From: Vigna angularis
Taxonomy: Eukaryota > Streptophyta > Magnoliopsida > Fabales > Fabaceae
Assembly: GCF_016808095.1 (NCBI RefSeq)
Contig: NC_068974.1
Coordinates: forward strand, 13,144,001 to 13,208,000
DNA: 64,000 nt
Direction of reading: 5' to 3'
In this document: positions 10,780 through 20,416 of the stretch, in pieces
How the letters are laid out: the number at the start of each line of letters is the position of its first letter
Position numbering within the stretch: position 1 is the first letter of the stretch
Translations under genes and position numbers: made by a program
Notes under the pieces: model-generated
The model's database searches: none
What the model saw: only the letters and a program-made list of their open reading frames with translations
Told to the model about the DNA's origin: nothing

Positions 10780-11349
10780 GACTCTCATTTTCTCTCAACT
10801 ACAACTCTTCCCTTGTGCAAAAATCTCTGAACTCTTTGAGAACTCTATTGAAGCTAAAGAAACTCTTGTCTGCAAAGTCCTGAAGTGCTACTGCGGTGAC
10901 AGAGGAATAGCTTGTTCATCCTTGGTGTGTCTGAGGAAGTGTCTGGAAGAGAATCATCCTTCGTGAAGCATTCGAAGGAAGTGTTTCATCCTTTGTGAAG
11001 ATTCAAAGGAGGTGTTGTTTCATCTCTTGTGGCTTCAAGAGAGGTGTTTTCTAAACTTTTACAAATTGTATCTGTGTGATTGTAGTTTGTAATAGTTTTG
11101 TGATTAGTGAAGTGTTTATCTTGTTTTTGAGATAATCGACTGGACGTAGGATTGGTAAGATCCGAACCAGGATAAAATCAACTGTGCAAATTTCTCTCAA
11201 CCTTACTCTATTTTATTGTCTTTATTATTTGCTAAGTAAGTTTAATTGAGTAGAAATTTTTAAGGCACACGATTTTAGTAAGAACCAATTCACCCCCCTC
11301 TTGGTTTGTTATCCCACGCTAACCATTCCGCTGCAGCCGCTCTGACAAT

Positions 11350-11361
11350 TGGTATCAGATC
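11350..11361 (+). other. primer-binding site, initiator tRNA-Met
   Basis: TGGTATCAGATC starts two bases after the LTR and matches the usual copia primer site TGGTATCAGAGC with one mismatch. It primes minus-strand DNA synthesis. Confidence 0.85.
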
Positions 11362-11381
11362 TTGCTTTGATAGTCATTCAA

Positions 11382-13082
11382 ATGGCGGGATCGCATCAAA
11401 CCTTTGCAGAGGGTGCTTTTATCAATAGACCACCACTATTCACAGGTGAAAATTACGCATTCTGGAAGGTTAGAATGCAAATTTTTATGGAATCTATTGA
11501 TATAGATATTTGGGATGCTATTGCATCTGGTCCTTTTGTTCCAACTAACAATATGCAGGAACCAAAGCCCCGTGACCAATGGACTGCTAAAGATAAGAAA
11601 AAATTTGGTAATGATGTAAAAGCTCGTAATATTATTTCATCTGCTTTAACTGTTGACGAGTTTTACAGGATTTCTATTTGTAAAACTGCACAAGAAATGT
11701 GGGAAGTACTTAGAGTAACCCATGAAGGTACAGATGATGTTAAGAGAGCTAGGAAGAATACCTTAATCCAGGAATACGAAATGTTCAGGATGAAGCAAGG
11801 GGAAACAATAGTAGATGTTCAGAAACGCTTCACCAACATCGTAAATCATCTTATTGGATTAGGTAAGTCTTTCGATACTGATGAGCTTAATATTAAAATT
11901 TTGAAATCTTTAGACAGGTCTTGGCAACCAAAAGTGACTGCAATTTCTGAGTCACAAAATCTCAACACAATGACAATGGCTGCATTATTTGGAAAGTTGA
12001 GAGAGCATGAACTTGATCTCGGAAGACTAGATGAAGAAGAAGCAAAAACTAAGAAAAAGACTCTAGCCTTCAAATCTGAGATAGAAAAGAACAAAAGCAA
12101 AATGGAAGATGAAGACTCAGAAGAAGATGAAAATTTGAGTTTACTAATCAAGAGGTTCAATAGGTTCATGAAATCAAAAGGCAAAGGGAGATTCAGAAAT
12201 GAAAAGAGAAAAAATCAAGGATCTTCCTCAAACTATAGATGTTATGGTTGCGGAGAAAAGGGACACTTAAAAGCAGACTGCCCAAATCAAAAGAAGGGTG
12301 AAGAAAAGAAAGAAAAGAAGTTCTTCAAGAAAAAGAAAGCATACATCGCATGGGACGATGACAACGAATCAATTTCTGACTCGAGCAGTTCTGATGAAGA
12401 AGCAAACATATGTCTAATGGCGGACGACGATGACTCTGGAAGCCAAGTAAGTACATCTAACGATTCAGATAATTCTAGTCAATATGATAGTGAAACTGAA
12501 TTGCATGATACTTATGTTGCTTTATTAGTAGAATCCGAAAAATTAGATATAGCTCATAAGAAATTGAAAAAGGATTTCAAAGAGTTAAAATTAAATTTTG
12601 AAAATATTCTTGAAGAAAATAATAATTTGAAAATTACTTCTGAAAATTTCTCTAAAATTAATGATAATTTGAAAACTGAATTTACAAATTTATCTGAAGA
12701 AAACAGAAGTTTGAAAAATAAATTTTTATATCAAGCGGAAGAAATTAGAAATCTAAAAAGTAAAGTTTTATATTATGAAAAAGAAAAATATATTGCTAGT
12801 AATGAATGTGAATCATGTATAAAATTCAAATATTTTTCTGAAAATACAACCACTGGAGAATGTAGTAAAAATAATGAAAATAAGGTTGTTAAAAATAAGT
12901 ATGTTCCTAAAAATAAACATAATCATAGAACCCGTAGAACTTGGGTAGAAAAAGGAACAACTTATAGGAACACAAATGTTGCATCATGCTTTTATTGTAT
13001 GAAAAAGGGTCATACATCTAATAAATGTAAAATTAAGCATTATGGTGTTCCAAGTGGTAGATATGCTTGGGTTGTAAAATAA
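11382..13082 (+). CDS. gag: copia Gag polyprotein, copy 1
   Basis: 566 codons from the first ATG after the primer site; the frame is open upstream to 11349 but only with a non-ATG start inside the primer site. It forms the virus-like particle and binds RNA. The N-terminus has the copia Gag-type block (LFTGENYAFWKVRMQIFM), then a UBN2-like helical region to about residue 210. A CCHC zinc knuckle CYGCGEKGHLKADC sits near residue 286. Acidic and Ser-rich stretches follow, then a long Lys/Glu/Asn coiled-coil region (about 395-500). A second knuckle CFYCMKKGHTSNKC lies near residue 535, close to the C-terminus. It ends at TAA, and pol follows in another frame with no overlap, so Gag and Pol are separated by stops as in other Sireviruses. 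Intact. Confidence 0.93.
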   Translation: MAGSHQTFAEGAFINRPPLFTGENYAFWKVRMQIFMESIDIDIWDAIASGPFVPTNNMQEPKPRDQWTAKDKKKFGNDVKARNIISSALTVDEFYRISICKTAQEMWEVLRVTHEGTDDVKRARKNTLIQEYEMFRMKQGETIVDVQKRFTNIVNHLIGLGKSFDTDELNIKILKSLDRSWQPKVTAISESQNLNTMTMAALFGKLREHELDLGRLDEEEAKTKKKTLAFKSEIEKNKSKMEDEDSEEDENLSLLIKRFNRFMKSKGKGRFRNEKRKNQGSSSNYRCYGCGEKGHLKADCPNQKKGEEKKEKKFFKKKKAYIAWDDDNESISDSSSSDEEANICLMADDDDSGSQVSTSNDSDNSSQYDSETELHDTYVALLVESEKLDIAHKKLKKDFKELKLNFENILEENNNLKITSENFSKINDNLKTEFTNLSEENRSLKNKFLYQAEEIRNLKSKVLYYEKEKYIASNECESCIKFKYFSENTTTGECSKNNENKVVKNKYVPKNKHNHRTRRTWVEKGTTYRNTNVASCFYCMKKGHTSNKCKIKHYGVPSGRYAWVVK

Positions 13083-13179
13083 TTTCATTATCTAACCCAA
13101 AGGACCCATACAAAATAGTTGGGTACCTAAATAGCTTGTTCTTTTTATGTTGTAGGAACTATCAAAACCAAGGAAGTAT

Positions 13180-16100
13180 ATGTGGTGTCTTGACAGTGGA
13201 TGTTCAAAACACATGACTGGAGATAAAAAGAAATTTACAAGCTTCCGTAAAAAGGAACGAGGCTTTGTCACCTATGGTGACAACAACAAAGGAAAAATCC
13301 TTGGAATTGGAGATATTGGAAGTGAAGATACCTTGATGATCAAAGACGTACTATATGTGGAAGGATTAAAGCACAACTTAATTAGCATTAGTCAATTATG
13401 CGATAAAGGATTCAAGGTAACCTTCGAACAAAATTCTTGCACTATTTATAAAAATGATTCTTCTGAAATTGCTTTGAAAGGAATTAGGCATAACAATATT
13501 TATTTGATTGATTTAGAAAATGCATCAAATAGGAATATTTCATGCTTAGTAGTAAAAGAAGAAAATCCATGGTTATGGCATAAAAGAGCTGCACATATTC
13601 ATATGCAACAATTGAATAAACTCATTTCTAAAGACTTAGTAATTGGTCTACCAAAACTAAAATATGTGAAAGATAAATTGTGTGATGCATGTCAAAAGAG
13701 AAAACAAGTGAAATCATCTTTTCATTCGAAAAATGTTGTTTCTAGTTTAAAACCCTTAGAACTTTTGCACATGGATTTATTTGGTCCCTCTAGGATAAAA
13801 AGTTTTGGAGGAAATTATTATGCTTTAGTTATTGTAGATGATTATTCAAGATATACTTGGACTTTCTTTCTTACTCTTAAAAGTGAAGCTTTCAAAGAAT
13901 TTAAAAAATTTGCAAATTTAGTTCAAAATGAAAAGGACTTGAAAATAAAGGCTATTAGAAGTGACCATGGAGGTGAATTTCAAAATGAATCTTTTGAAAT
14001 CTTTTGTGAAGAATATGGCATTTCTCATAATTTTTCTGCACCTAGAACTCCTCAACAAAATGGAGTTGTAGAAAGAAAGAATATATCCTTAGAGGAACTT
14101 GCTAGAACTATGTTAAATGAATATAGTGTTCCTAAACAATTTTGGGCTGATGCTGTGAGTACTGCATGTTATGTATTGAATATAATGCTTATTAGGCCAA
14201 TTTTGAAATGTACTCCTTATGAACTTTTTAAAGGTAGAAAACCAAATGTTTCACATTTAAGAATTTTTGGATGCAAATGTTTTGTCTTAAATAATGGAAA
14301 ACAAAATTTAGGAAAATTTGATTCCAAATCCGATGAAGCTATTTTTCTAGGATACTCTCTAACTAGCAAAGCTTATAGAGTTTTTAATCGGAAAACACTT
14401 GAAATAGAAGAATCTGTGCATGTTGTCTTTGATGAAATTGTGGACCTTGAGGTAAAACCTCTTGAGTCAGATGAATCAGATGCAGGTGAAAATGAAGACT
14501 TGCAAAAGACAACCAATGAAGAGAAAATGAATAATCCTCAAGATGATGAAGATCTAAACAAAATATGGCAACAACCTAGAGGATTATCATTGGACAACAT
14601 CATTGGCGACATATCAAAAGGGGTAAACACTAGAAGAAATTTAGTAAATTTTTGTATGAATGTAGCTTTTATGTCGCAGATAGAACCTAAGAACATTAAG
14701 GAAGCTCTTCAAGATGAACAATGGTGTATAGCAATGCAAGAAGAACTCAACCAGTTTGAAAGAAATCAAGTTTGGGAATTGATTCCTAGAGAAGATACTC
14801 ATCAAGTAATTGGAACAAAATGGGTATTCAGAAACAAACTGGATCAAGATGGAAACATCACCAAGAATAAAGCTAGGCTTGTGGCTCAAGGATATAGTCA
14901 AGAAGAAGGTATAGATTATGATGAGACATATGCTCCAGTTGTCAGGTTAGAGGCAATACGCCTACTTCTTGCTTATGCATCTATAATGAAATTTAAATTA
15001 TTTCAAATGGATGTTAAAAGTGCATTTCTAAATGGTTTTATAAAAGAAGATGTGTATGTTGAACAACCACCCGGTTTTGAAGATTTTAAATTTCCAAATC
15101 ACATCTATAAGTTAAAGAAAGCACTTTATGGTTTAAAACAAGCACCTAGATCTTGGTATGAAAGACTTAGCAATTTTCTTTTAGAAAATGATTTTAATAG
15201 AGGAGAAGTTGATTCCACTTTGTTTATTAAAAGAGTCGGAAAACATATTTTGATTATTCAAGTATATGTTGATGATATTATTTTTGGATCAACTAATAAA
15301 TCTCTTTGTGAAGAATTTGCTAAGACTATGCAGGGTGAATTTGAAATGTCTATGATGGGAGAATTAACATTCTTCCTCGGTCTTCAAATTAAGCATTTAA
15401 AGAAGGTACGTTCATTTCTCAAACTAAGTATTGTAGAGAAATTCTTAAGAAGTTTGAAATGGACAAAGCAAAGGAAGCATCTACACCTATGGGAACCTCT
15501 TGCTATCTTGAAAAAGATGAGTCAAGTAAAGAGGTAAATCAAACCAAATATAGATGTATGATAGGTTCTTTGTTATATCTCACTGCTAGTAGACCAGATA
15601 TTATGCAGAGTGTTTGTGTGTGTGCTAGGTATCAATCTAGTCCTAGAGAATCTCACCTTACAGCAGTTAAAAGAATATTGAAATATCTTAAGGGAACTGC
15701 ATCCTTTGGCTTATGGTATCCATCTGGAACGGAACCTAGTCTTGTAGGATTTTCCGATGCAGATTATGGAGGTTGTAAGATAGATAGAAAAAGCACTAGT
15801 GGAACATGTCATCTTCTAGGTAGTTCCTTAGTTTCTTGGCATTCTAAGAAACAAGCCTGTGTAGCCTTATCTACCACTGAGGCTGAATATATTGCTGCGG
15901 GAAATTGCTGTGCGCAAATTTTATGGATGAAACAGCAATTAGAAGATTATCACATTCATTTAGATCATATATCACTTAAGTGTGATAATACAAGTGCAAT
16001 AAACCTTACAAAGAATCCCATAATGCACTCTAGAACCAAGCACATTGAGATTAGGCATCACTTTCTTAGAGATCATGTGCAAAAAGGAGATTGTGAAATA

Positions 16101-16208
16101 GAGTATATTGATACCCAACACCAATTAGCTGATATTTTCACCAAAGCATTGCCTAAGGATAGATTCTATGATCTTAGAAGAGACTTAGGGATATTGAAAA
16201 CATGTTAA
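13180..16208 (+). pseudogene. pol: copia Pol polyprotein, copy 1, one frameshift
   Basis: Protease motif [11 protein letters not shown] is at residues 4-14. A GAG-pre-integrase zinc region follows ([11 protein letters not shown] near 131-141 and CDAC at 168-171). The integrase core has D199, D262 and E298, giving the D,D35E spacing, with [10 protein letters not shown]. Reverse transcriptase has [32 protein letters not shown] and the YVDD active site near residue 695. A frameshift at about 15395-15405, after FLGLQIK, moves the rest into another frame. That part (15459-16208) has the RNase H core ([16 protein letters not shown]) and the C-terminal tail. Copy 2 is intact across this site, so the shift is a mutation. 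The frame is closed by a stop just upstream of 13147, next to a splice-like TTGTAG/G, so how Pol is expressed is unclear. Confidence 0.92.
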
Positions 16209-16254
16209 AAATTGAAAATAAGAACAATTTGCTGATTTTCGGAAATCAACGTCA

Positions 16255-16430
16255 GTTAATCGATTAACACCCTATGTTAATCGATTAACGTTAATCGATT
16301 AACAGGTCCTGTTAATCAATTAGCATACGTTACAGGCAGTAAATTCTGTCAAAAATAGCCGTTGTAACGGCTATAAACGGTCATTTTTGTTAATTTGAAC
16401 GTTGGAGGGTCATTTTTCAGCCTATTTAAA
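16255..16430 (+). promoter_or_regulatory. internal promoter-like module before the extra ORF
   Basis: Four TAATCGATTA-type palindromes (16257-16325, the last mutated to TAATCAATTA) are followed by a TATA-like TATTTAAA at 16423-16430 and a CT-rich leader to the ATG at 16550. The same arrangement is conserved in copy 2 (palindromes about 60193-60262, TTTAAATA at 60088-60095). The palindrome is the one repeated in the LTR U3. That it drives a separate transcript of the extra ORF is my inference. Confidence 0.55.
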
Positions 16431-16549
16431 CCCATACCATCCCTCATTTTTACCCACTCACTTTACCAATCCCTCTACAACTCAAATTCACTTCAATTCT
16501 TCTCTCAAAATTCCATTATTTTGCTGTCCAAAATTTCTTTCACACTCTC

Positions 16550-17683
16550 ATGGCTGAACCATCAAGAAGAAGAAGAAGAAGAAGCTATGGATCGGAAAGC
16601 ACACCTCTTGCACGTGGTCCAAATATTCATGGGTGGATTTCCGATGATGGAAAACATGAAGAATATCTACAAATGTGGAAAGAACGCAAGATTCTTCGTC
16701 AAAAATTTGTAGATCTCAATTGGTTCACCACACATCAATTTCAATTTTCTCAGCAATTGATTGAGCAAGGCGTCCAACATCTAATGCAACTTCAAGGGCG
16801 TTACTATCCAGATTTGGTAAGAGTATTCTACTACAATCTAAAATCCCAAAATGGTATTATTTACACTCGTGTAAAAGGGATAAATATCATTCTGGATAAT
16901 GACATTTGGACAAATGTTGCTCATCTTCCCATCTTAGAAAATACCATGCATGTGCCAAATGACTTTGGTGATTTTAACAAAATTTTGGCATATCGCTCTT
17001 TCATGCGCAACCCTCAACAACCTCTACCAAATAGGAGATATCTTCTAGTAGGAAATCTTAGAATGGAGGAAAGGGTTCTTCATTATCTTATTGTATGGTT
17101 GCTTTGTCCAAGAGGCTCCAACTTAGCACAATGCTTTGAAATCGATCTCATGATCATGTCTGCCATTACTCAAAATATCAAAATCAATTGGGCAGATCTC
17201 ATCTCCGACACTATTGTCCGGGCAAAGAGGTATGATAGAGGTCATCTTCCATATCCCCTCCTTATTTCCTTAATCTGTGTGTATAAAGGAGTTGATGTTA
17301 CGGGAGAGAAACATCTCATCGTCTTAAGAAATCATAAAATTGAGGAATCAGCATTGCATCAAATGGGGTTTATACGACAAGGAAATATGTTTGTCCGTGC
17401 TGCAGATGATATTGCACAAGAAGAAAACGCATCAGCTGAAGAAGATGAAGATATTCCTATGCCTCATCCAACAAATGTTGCTGGACCATCCCATCCTCCA
17501 CAAGAATATAGTCTAGAAAGTATATCTAGACAAATTGAAGAAATGACTTCTATGCAACAAACAAGAATGGATGATATGATGGCTTATCACACTCTTCGCT
17601 ATGATGAAATTAATAATCATCTTAAGGAGATTGATGACAAACTAGCAAAACTCTATGTTCCCGATAGTGATGATGAGTCTTAG
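16550..17683 (+). CDS. Sirevirus extra 3' ORF, putative plant transposon protein
   Basis: 377 codons, intact, at the position of the envelope-like gene in SIRE1-type elements. The N-terminus is a run of arginines (PSRRRRRRSYG) that could be a nuclear localisation signal. The middle (about 40-260) looks like the domain known as putative plant transposon protein (RQKFVDLNWFTTHQF, RYYPDLVRVFYYN, NDIWTNVAHLP). The C-terminal part is acidic and Pro-rich, then helical with likely coiled coil, ending YVPDSDDES. I see no signal peptide and no clear transmembrane pair, so an envelope role is not supported. The function is unknown. The same-length ORF in copy 2 has only scattered substitutions and no stop, while pol has frameshifts in both copies. 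Confidence 0.88.
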   Translation: MAEPSRRRRRRSYGSESTPLARGPNIHGWISDDGKHEEYLQMWKERKILRQKFVDLNWFTTHQFQFSQQLIEQGVQHLMQLQGRYYPDLVRVFYYNLKSQNGIIYTRVKGINIILDNDIWTNVAHLPILENTMHVPNDFGDFNKILAYRSFMRNPQQPLPNRRYLLVGNLRMEERVLHYLIVWLLCPRGSNLAQCFEIDLMIMSAITQNIKINWADLISDTIVRAKRYDRGHLPYPLLISLICVYKGVDVTGEKHLIVLRNHKIEESALHQMGFIRQGNMFVRAADDIAQEENASAEEDEDIPMPHPTNVAGPSHPPQEYSLESISRQIEEMTSMQQTRMDDMMAYHTLRYDEINNHLKEIDDKLAKLYVPDSDDES

Positions 17684-17800
17684 GCACTTTATGTTTCCAT
17701 GTTTTTCTTAGTGTGTGCCCTTATATTCCTTGTATGCTTGTCTATTTGAATTCAATAAAAAGTATGTTGTTTTTCTTATTCTTTCTATGCATATATGATT

Positions 17801-18025
17801 TTCTTGAGGGGGAGTATAATTTCTAATACATTTAGGGGGAGACATTATACATCACTTTTTAATAATGATCAAAAAGGGGGAGAAATATTTAAAGCCTTAA
17901 ATTTATTGCAAATATTTCTAAGTTCACTAACAATTGTTTCTTCCTTAAGTTATGTTTTAAAATACAGATTATTACCAAAAGCTTTAAATCAAGAAGGTTT
18001 TGATCATCATCAAAAAGGGGGAGAT
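17801..18025 (+). other. multiple polypurine tracts
   Basis: GAGGGGGAG (about 17806), TTAGGGGGAGA (about 17831), AAAAAGGGGGAG (about 17873) and AAAAAGGGGGAGAT (18012-18025, directly abutting the 3' LTR). The last is the expected plus-strand primer; repeated polypurine tracts before the 3' LTR are a known Sirevirus trait. Short open frames here are incidental. Confidence 0.8.
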
Positions 18026-18370
18026 TGTCAGCAAAATAATGAAGAAGAAATTTTGATGATGCACAAATCAAGTCAAGAACAACCATGACTCATGAAGAAT
18101 GATCTTTGAAGACTTGTAACCTTTTGTAATAATTGTATAAACATAGGAAAATTAGTAGCTTCATGTATGCATTCAAAAGTGATGTAAAAAATAAACCAGA
18201 AGCAAAAACTGTGCAGTGCTAATCGATTAACAGAGGGTGTTAATCGATTAGCGTTAATCGATTAACAAGGGCTGTTAATCGATTGTTCCAGTGCGCCATG
18301 GAGAAGCCCAGCAGTACAGTGCTAATCGATTAACAGAGGGTGTTAATCGATTAGTGTTAATCGATTAACA
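18026..18370 (+). repeat. truncated 3' LTR of copia copy 1
   Basis: Starts TGTCAGCAAAATAATG and follows the 5' LTR almost base for base through the palindrome cluster, then stops at ATTAACA/GGACCC. The remaining ~740 bp are missing. The junction is with an inverted chromovirus-type LTR, not with original flanking DNA. Confidence 0.9.
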
Positions 18371-19691
18371 GGACCCTCAACATCAACATATACACTAATA
18401 CCATACCAATATAGAATCTCTCCATGAGACTCATATCATGCTCATTTTCCTCAACTCATGTCATACTATTACAAAATCTCCTCATAAAACTCATATCATG
18501 TTCAGATTCATAATTTCATATCAACATCATAAAATACATTCAACACAGAAATCATACAAGATAAATATATTACAAACAAATTAACAATAATAAAATGTTA
18601 CTATAAATGGTCACCGGAGAAGAATCAAATGTTTGACAATCATTAAAATAAACTCAATAAAAATTCTTGGGGAAACAAGAAGTTGAATCTGGCAGAGCCG
18701 GTTAGACAACTTCTCATCCTTCCAGAAATACAACGTAATTAAATAATAAGAATAATGACAGGTTTGGGGAAATAAGAAGTTGAATCTGGCAGAGCCGGTT
18801 AGACAACTTCTAATCCTTCCAAAAATAAAAACGAATAAGGAAAACAATATAAAGTATGGGGAAACAAGAAGTTGAATCTAGCAGAGCCGGTTAGACAACT
18901 TCTAATCGATCCATAAACAATTAATAGCATACATATGCATAACATAATCAACATCACATTTTACAACTATCACACTTGGATCTAATAACAGAAGCATCTT
19001 CTCATCAAAAATTCAAAATCATACAGAAACAAAATACTTCACACTCAAGATTTAAGATCAACCAAAAGCAACATATACAAGACTCAAAATAATACCAAAC
19101 AAAATGTAACTCCCCTTATCTCTATTCCAGACTTAGTTTCCTCTTCTCAAATCGTTCTCCGGAAACTTCCAGAATTTCCCCTCTTCAACTAGAATTTCCT
19201 CCAACTCTCTTCTCTCACAATTTCTCTAGAATTTTGGTGCAAAGCTTCAACCTCCCCCCCTTGGCTATTTATAGACAAAAAATTTTACTATTCATTTTTA
19301 CTATTCATTTTTACTATTCATTTTTAATATTCACTTTTACTATTCATTTTTACTATTCAAAAATTATTTTTTTATTCACCATTCTTATCTTTGAATGATT
19401 AATTCTACGTGGAGTGTTTTCTTCCACAATTTATTTTAATATTTTTTTTTAACTATTCACTATTCACTATTCACTATTTACTATTTACTATTTACTATTT
19501 ACTATTCATTTTTTTTAACTTTTAAAATAAATTCTCAAATTTTTAAACTCCTTCCTTTGAAATTATTATTATTGTTACCTATCATAAATTTTAATTAATT
19601 TTTTTCTTACCATACTTTTATTAACTTTATAAAAAAAAACAAAAAAAAAACAACTATTTATTAAATTTAAATATTTTTCATGGGTCTTACA
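18371..19691 (-). repeat. chromovirus-type LTR fragment, inverted (E-)
   Basis: Read on the minus strand it begins TGTAAGACCCATGAAAAA at 19691, has a TATA-like CTATAAATAG near 19273, and reaches GATGTTGAGGGTCC at 18371, where copia sequence cuts it. Much of it matches 23160-24240 in the opposite orientation. It includes AT-rich CTATTCA/TTTACTA microrepeats (about 19280-19510) and a triplicated block at 18668-18910. No gag-pol is seen, and the other end is lost. Confidence 0.7.
18668..18910. repeat. three tandem ~100-bp hairpin repeats
   Basis: A core AAGAAGTTGAATCT..AGAGCCGGTTAG..CAACTTCT occurs three times (starting about 18677, 18776 and 18866). Each core has the inverted repeat AGAAGTTG/CAACTTCT around a short loop. 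Spacers between units vary. Confidence 0.8.
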
Positions 19692-20416
19692 CAAGAAAAT
19701 TAGTTGTTTTCAAAATGAGTTATGTTTTTTACTATATCATTAACTCGCAATGATTTTACAACAAATTAAATTACCTTCAACTATATTTATAAAAAATATT
19801 CTAAAAGTATTTATCTATTTCTTTGTATTATTATTTCTATAATAAGAATATTAAAAATAAAATACTTTATCATAAATTTTAAAATATTATTAAGTTTGTT
19901 TTAACATTGTAAACATCCAAATATATATACTATTTTTAATATAATTTATAGTATTTTAAATATTATCTTAAATTATTTTATTAAACTTCTCTACCAAATC
20001 TAATGTTGATTAGATATACTCAAATTATTATATACATTAAAACATATAGTATATTATATTATGAATTTAATATAATCGTTAACATAACAATATATATTAA
20101 AATCTTGTGTTACGAATACGTTGTAACAAACTAGTTGTTCATTATCTTGTTATAAAATTAATATTTTACAAATAGTACTCTATTATCAAATAAAATATGC
20201 ACCAAGTTAATTAGACATAATATTATTGTATGCGAAGTTAGTTAGTTTGACTTATGGATAACTATTTAAATAATAAATTAAATGTTAACTTTTTACAAAT
20301 TTGAATATTTTTATTTAAGTTCTTACTTTTAAATAATATAAATTTAATTAAAATATTTTAAAAAACCTTCTAATAAAAATTTAATTAAAAAAATAAAAAT
20401 GATAAAAAATACAACA
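19692..20416. repeat. AT-rich segment, copy of 1440-1806 plus 4623-5060
   Basis: It lies between two opposing TGTAAGACC LTR ends. It matches the DNA around element H without the insertion: the site reads ACTCAAATTATTATATAC near 20023-20040. It gives a paralogous empty site. No gene seen. Confidence 0.7.

Larger units (their letters stand above)
10266..11347 (+). repeat. 5' LTR of copia copy 1
   Basis: 1082 bp, starting TGTTAGC and ending TGACA, two bases before the primer-binding site. The start matches the 3' LTR at 18026. The U3 part holds an array of TTAATCGATTAA palindromes, a TATA box at 10772-10779 and a CT-rich leader. It corresponds to the 1093-bp LTR of copy 2 at 57432-58524. Confidence 0.92.
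10266..18370 (+). mobile_element. Sirevirus-like Ty1-copia retrotransposon, copy 1
   Basis: 5' LTR, initiator-Met primer site, gag with two zinc knuckles, pol in protease-integrase-RT-RNase H order, an extra ORF between pol and the 3' LTR, and several polypurine tracts. These are the known traits of the Sirevirus lineage. The 3' LTR is cut after 345 bp and joins another LTR at 18371, so the 3' TSD is lost. The 5' flank is TTCGT. pol carries a frameshift. A second copy lies inverted at 57432-64000. Confidence 0.93.

Noticed and set aside
16395..16712. 105-codon frame overlapping the start of the copia extra ORF
   Set aside because: It reads the leader and the first part of the extra ORF in another frame; the 377-codon frame is the conserved one.
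16550..17683. Retroviral-type envelope protein
   Set aside because: No signal peptide or transmembrane pair is visible; the domain resembles the putative plant transposon protein family instead.
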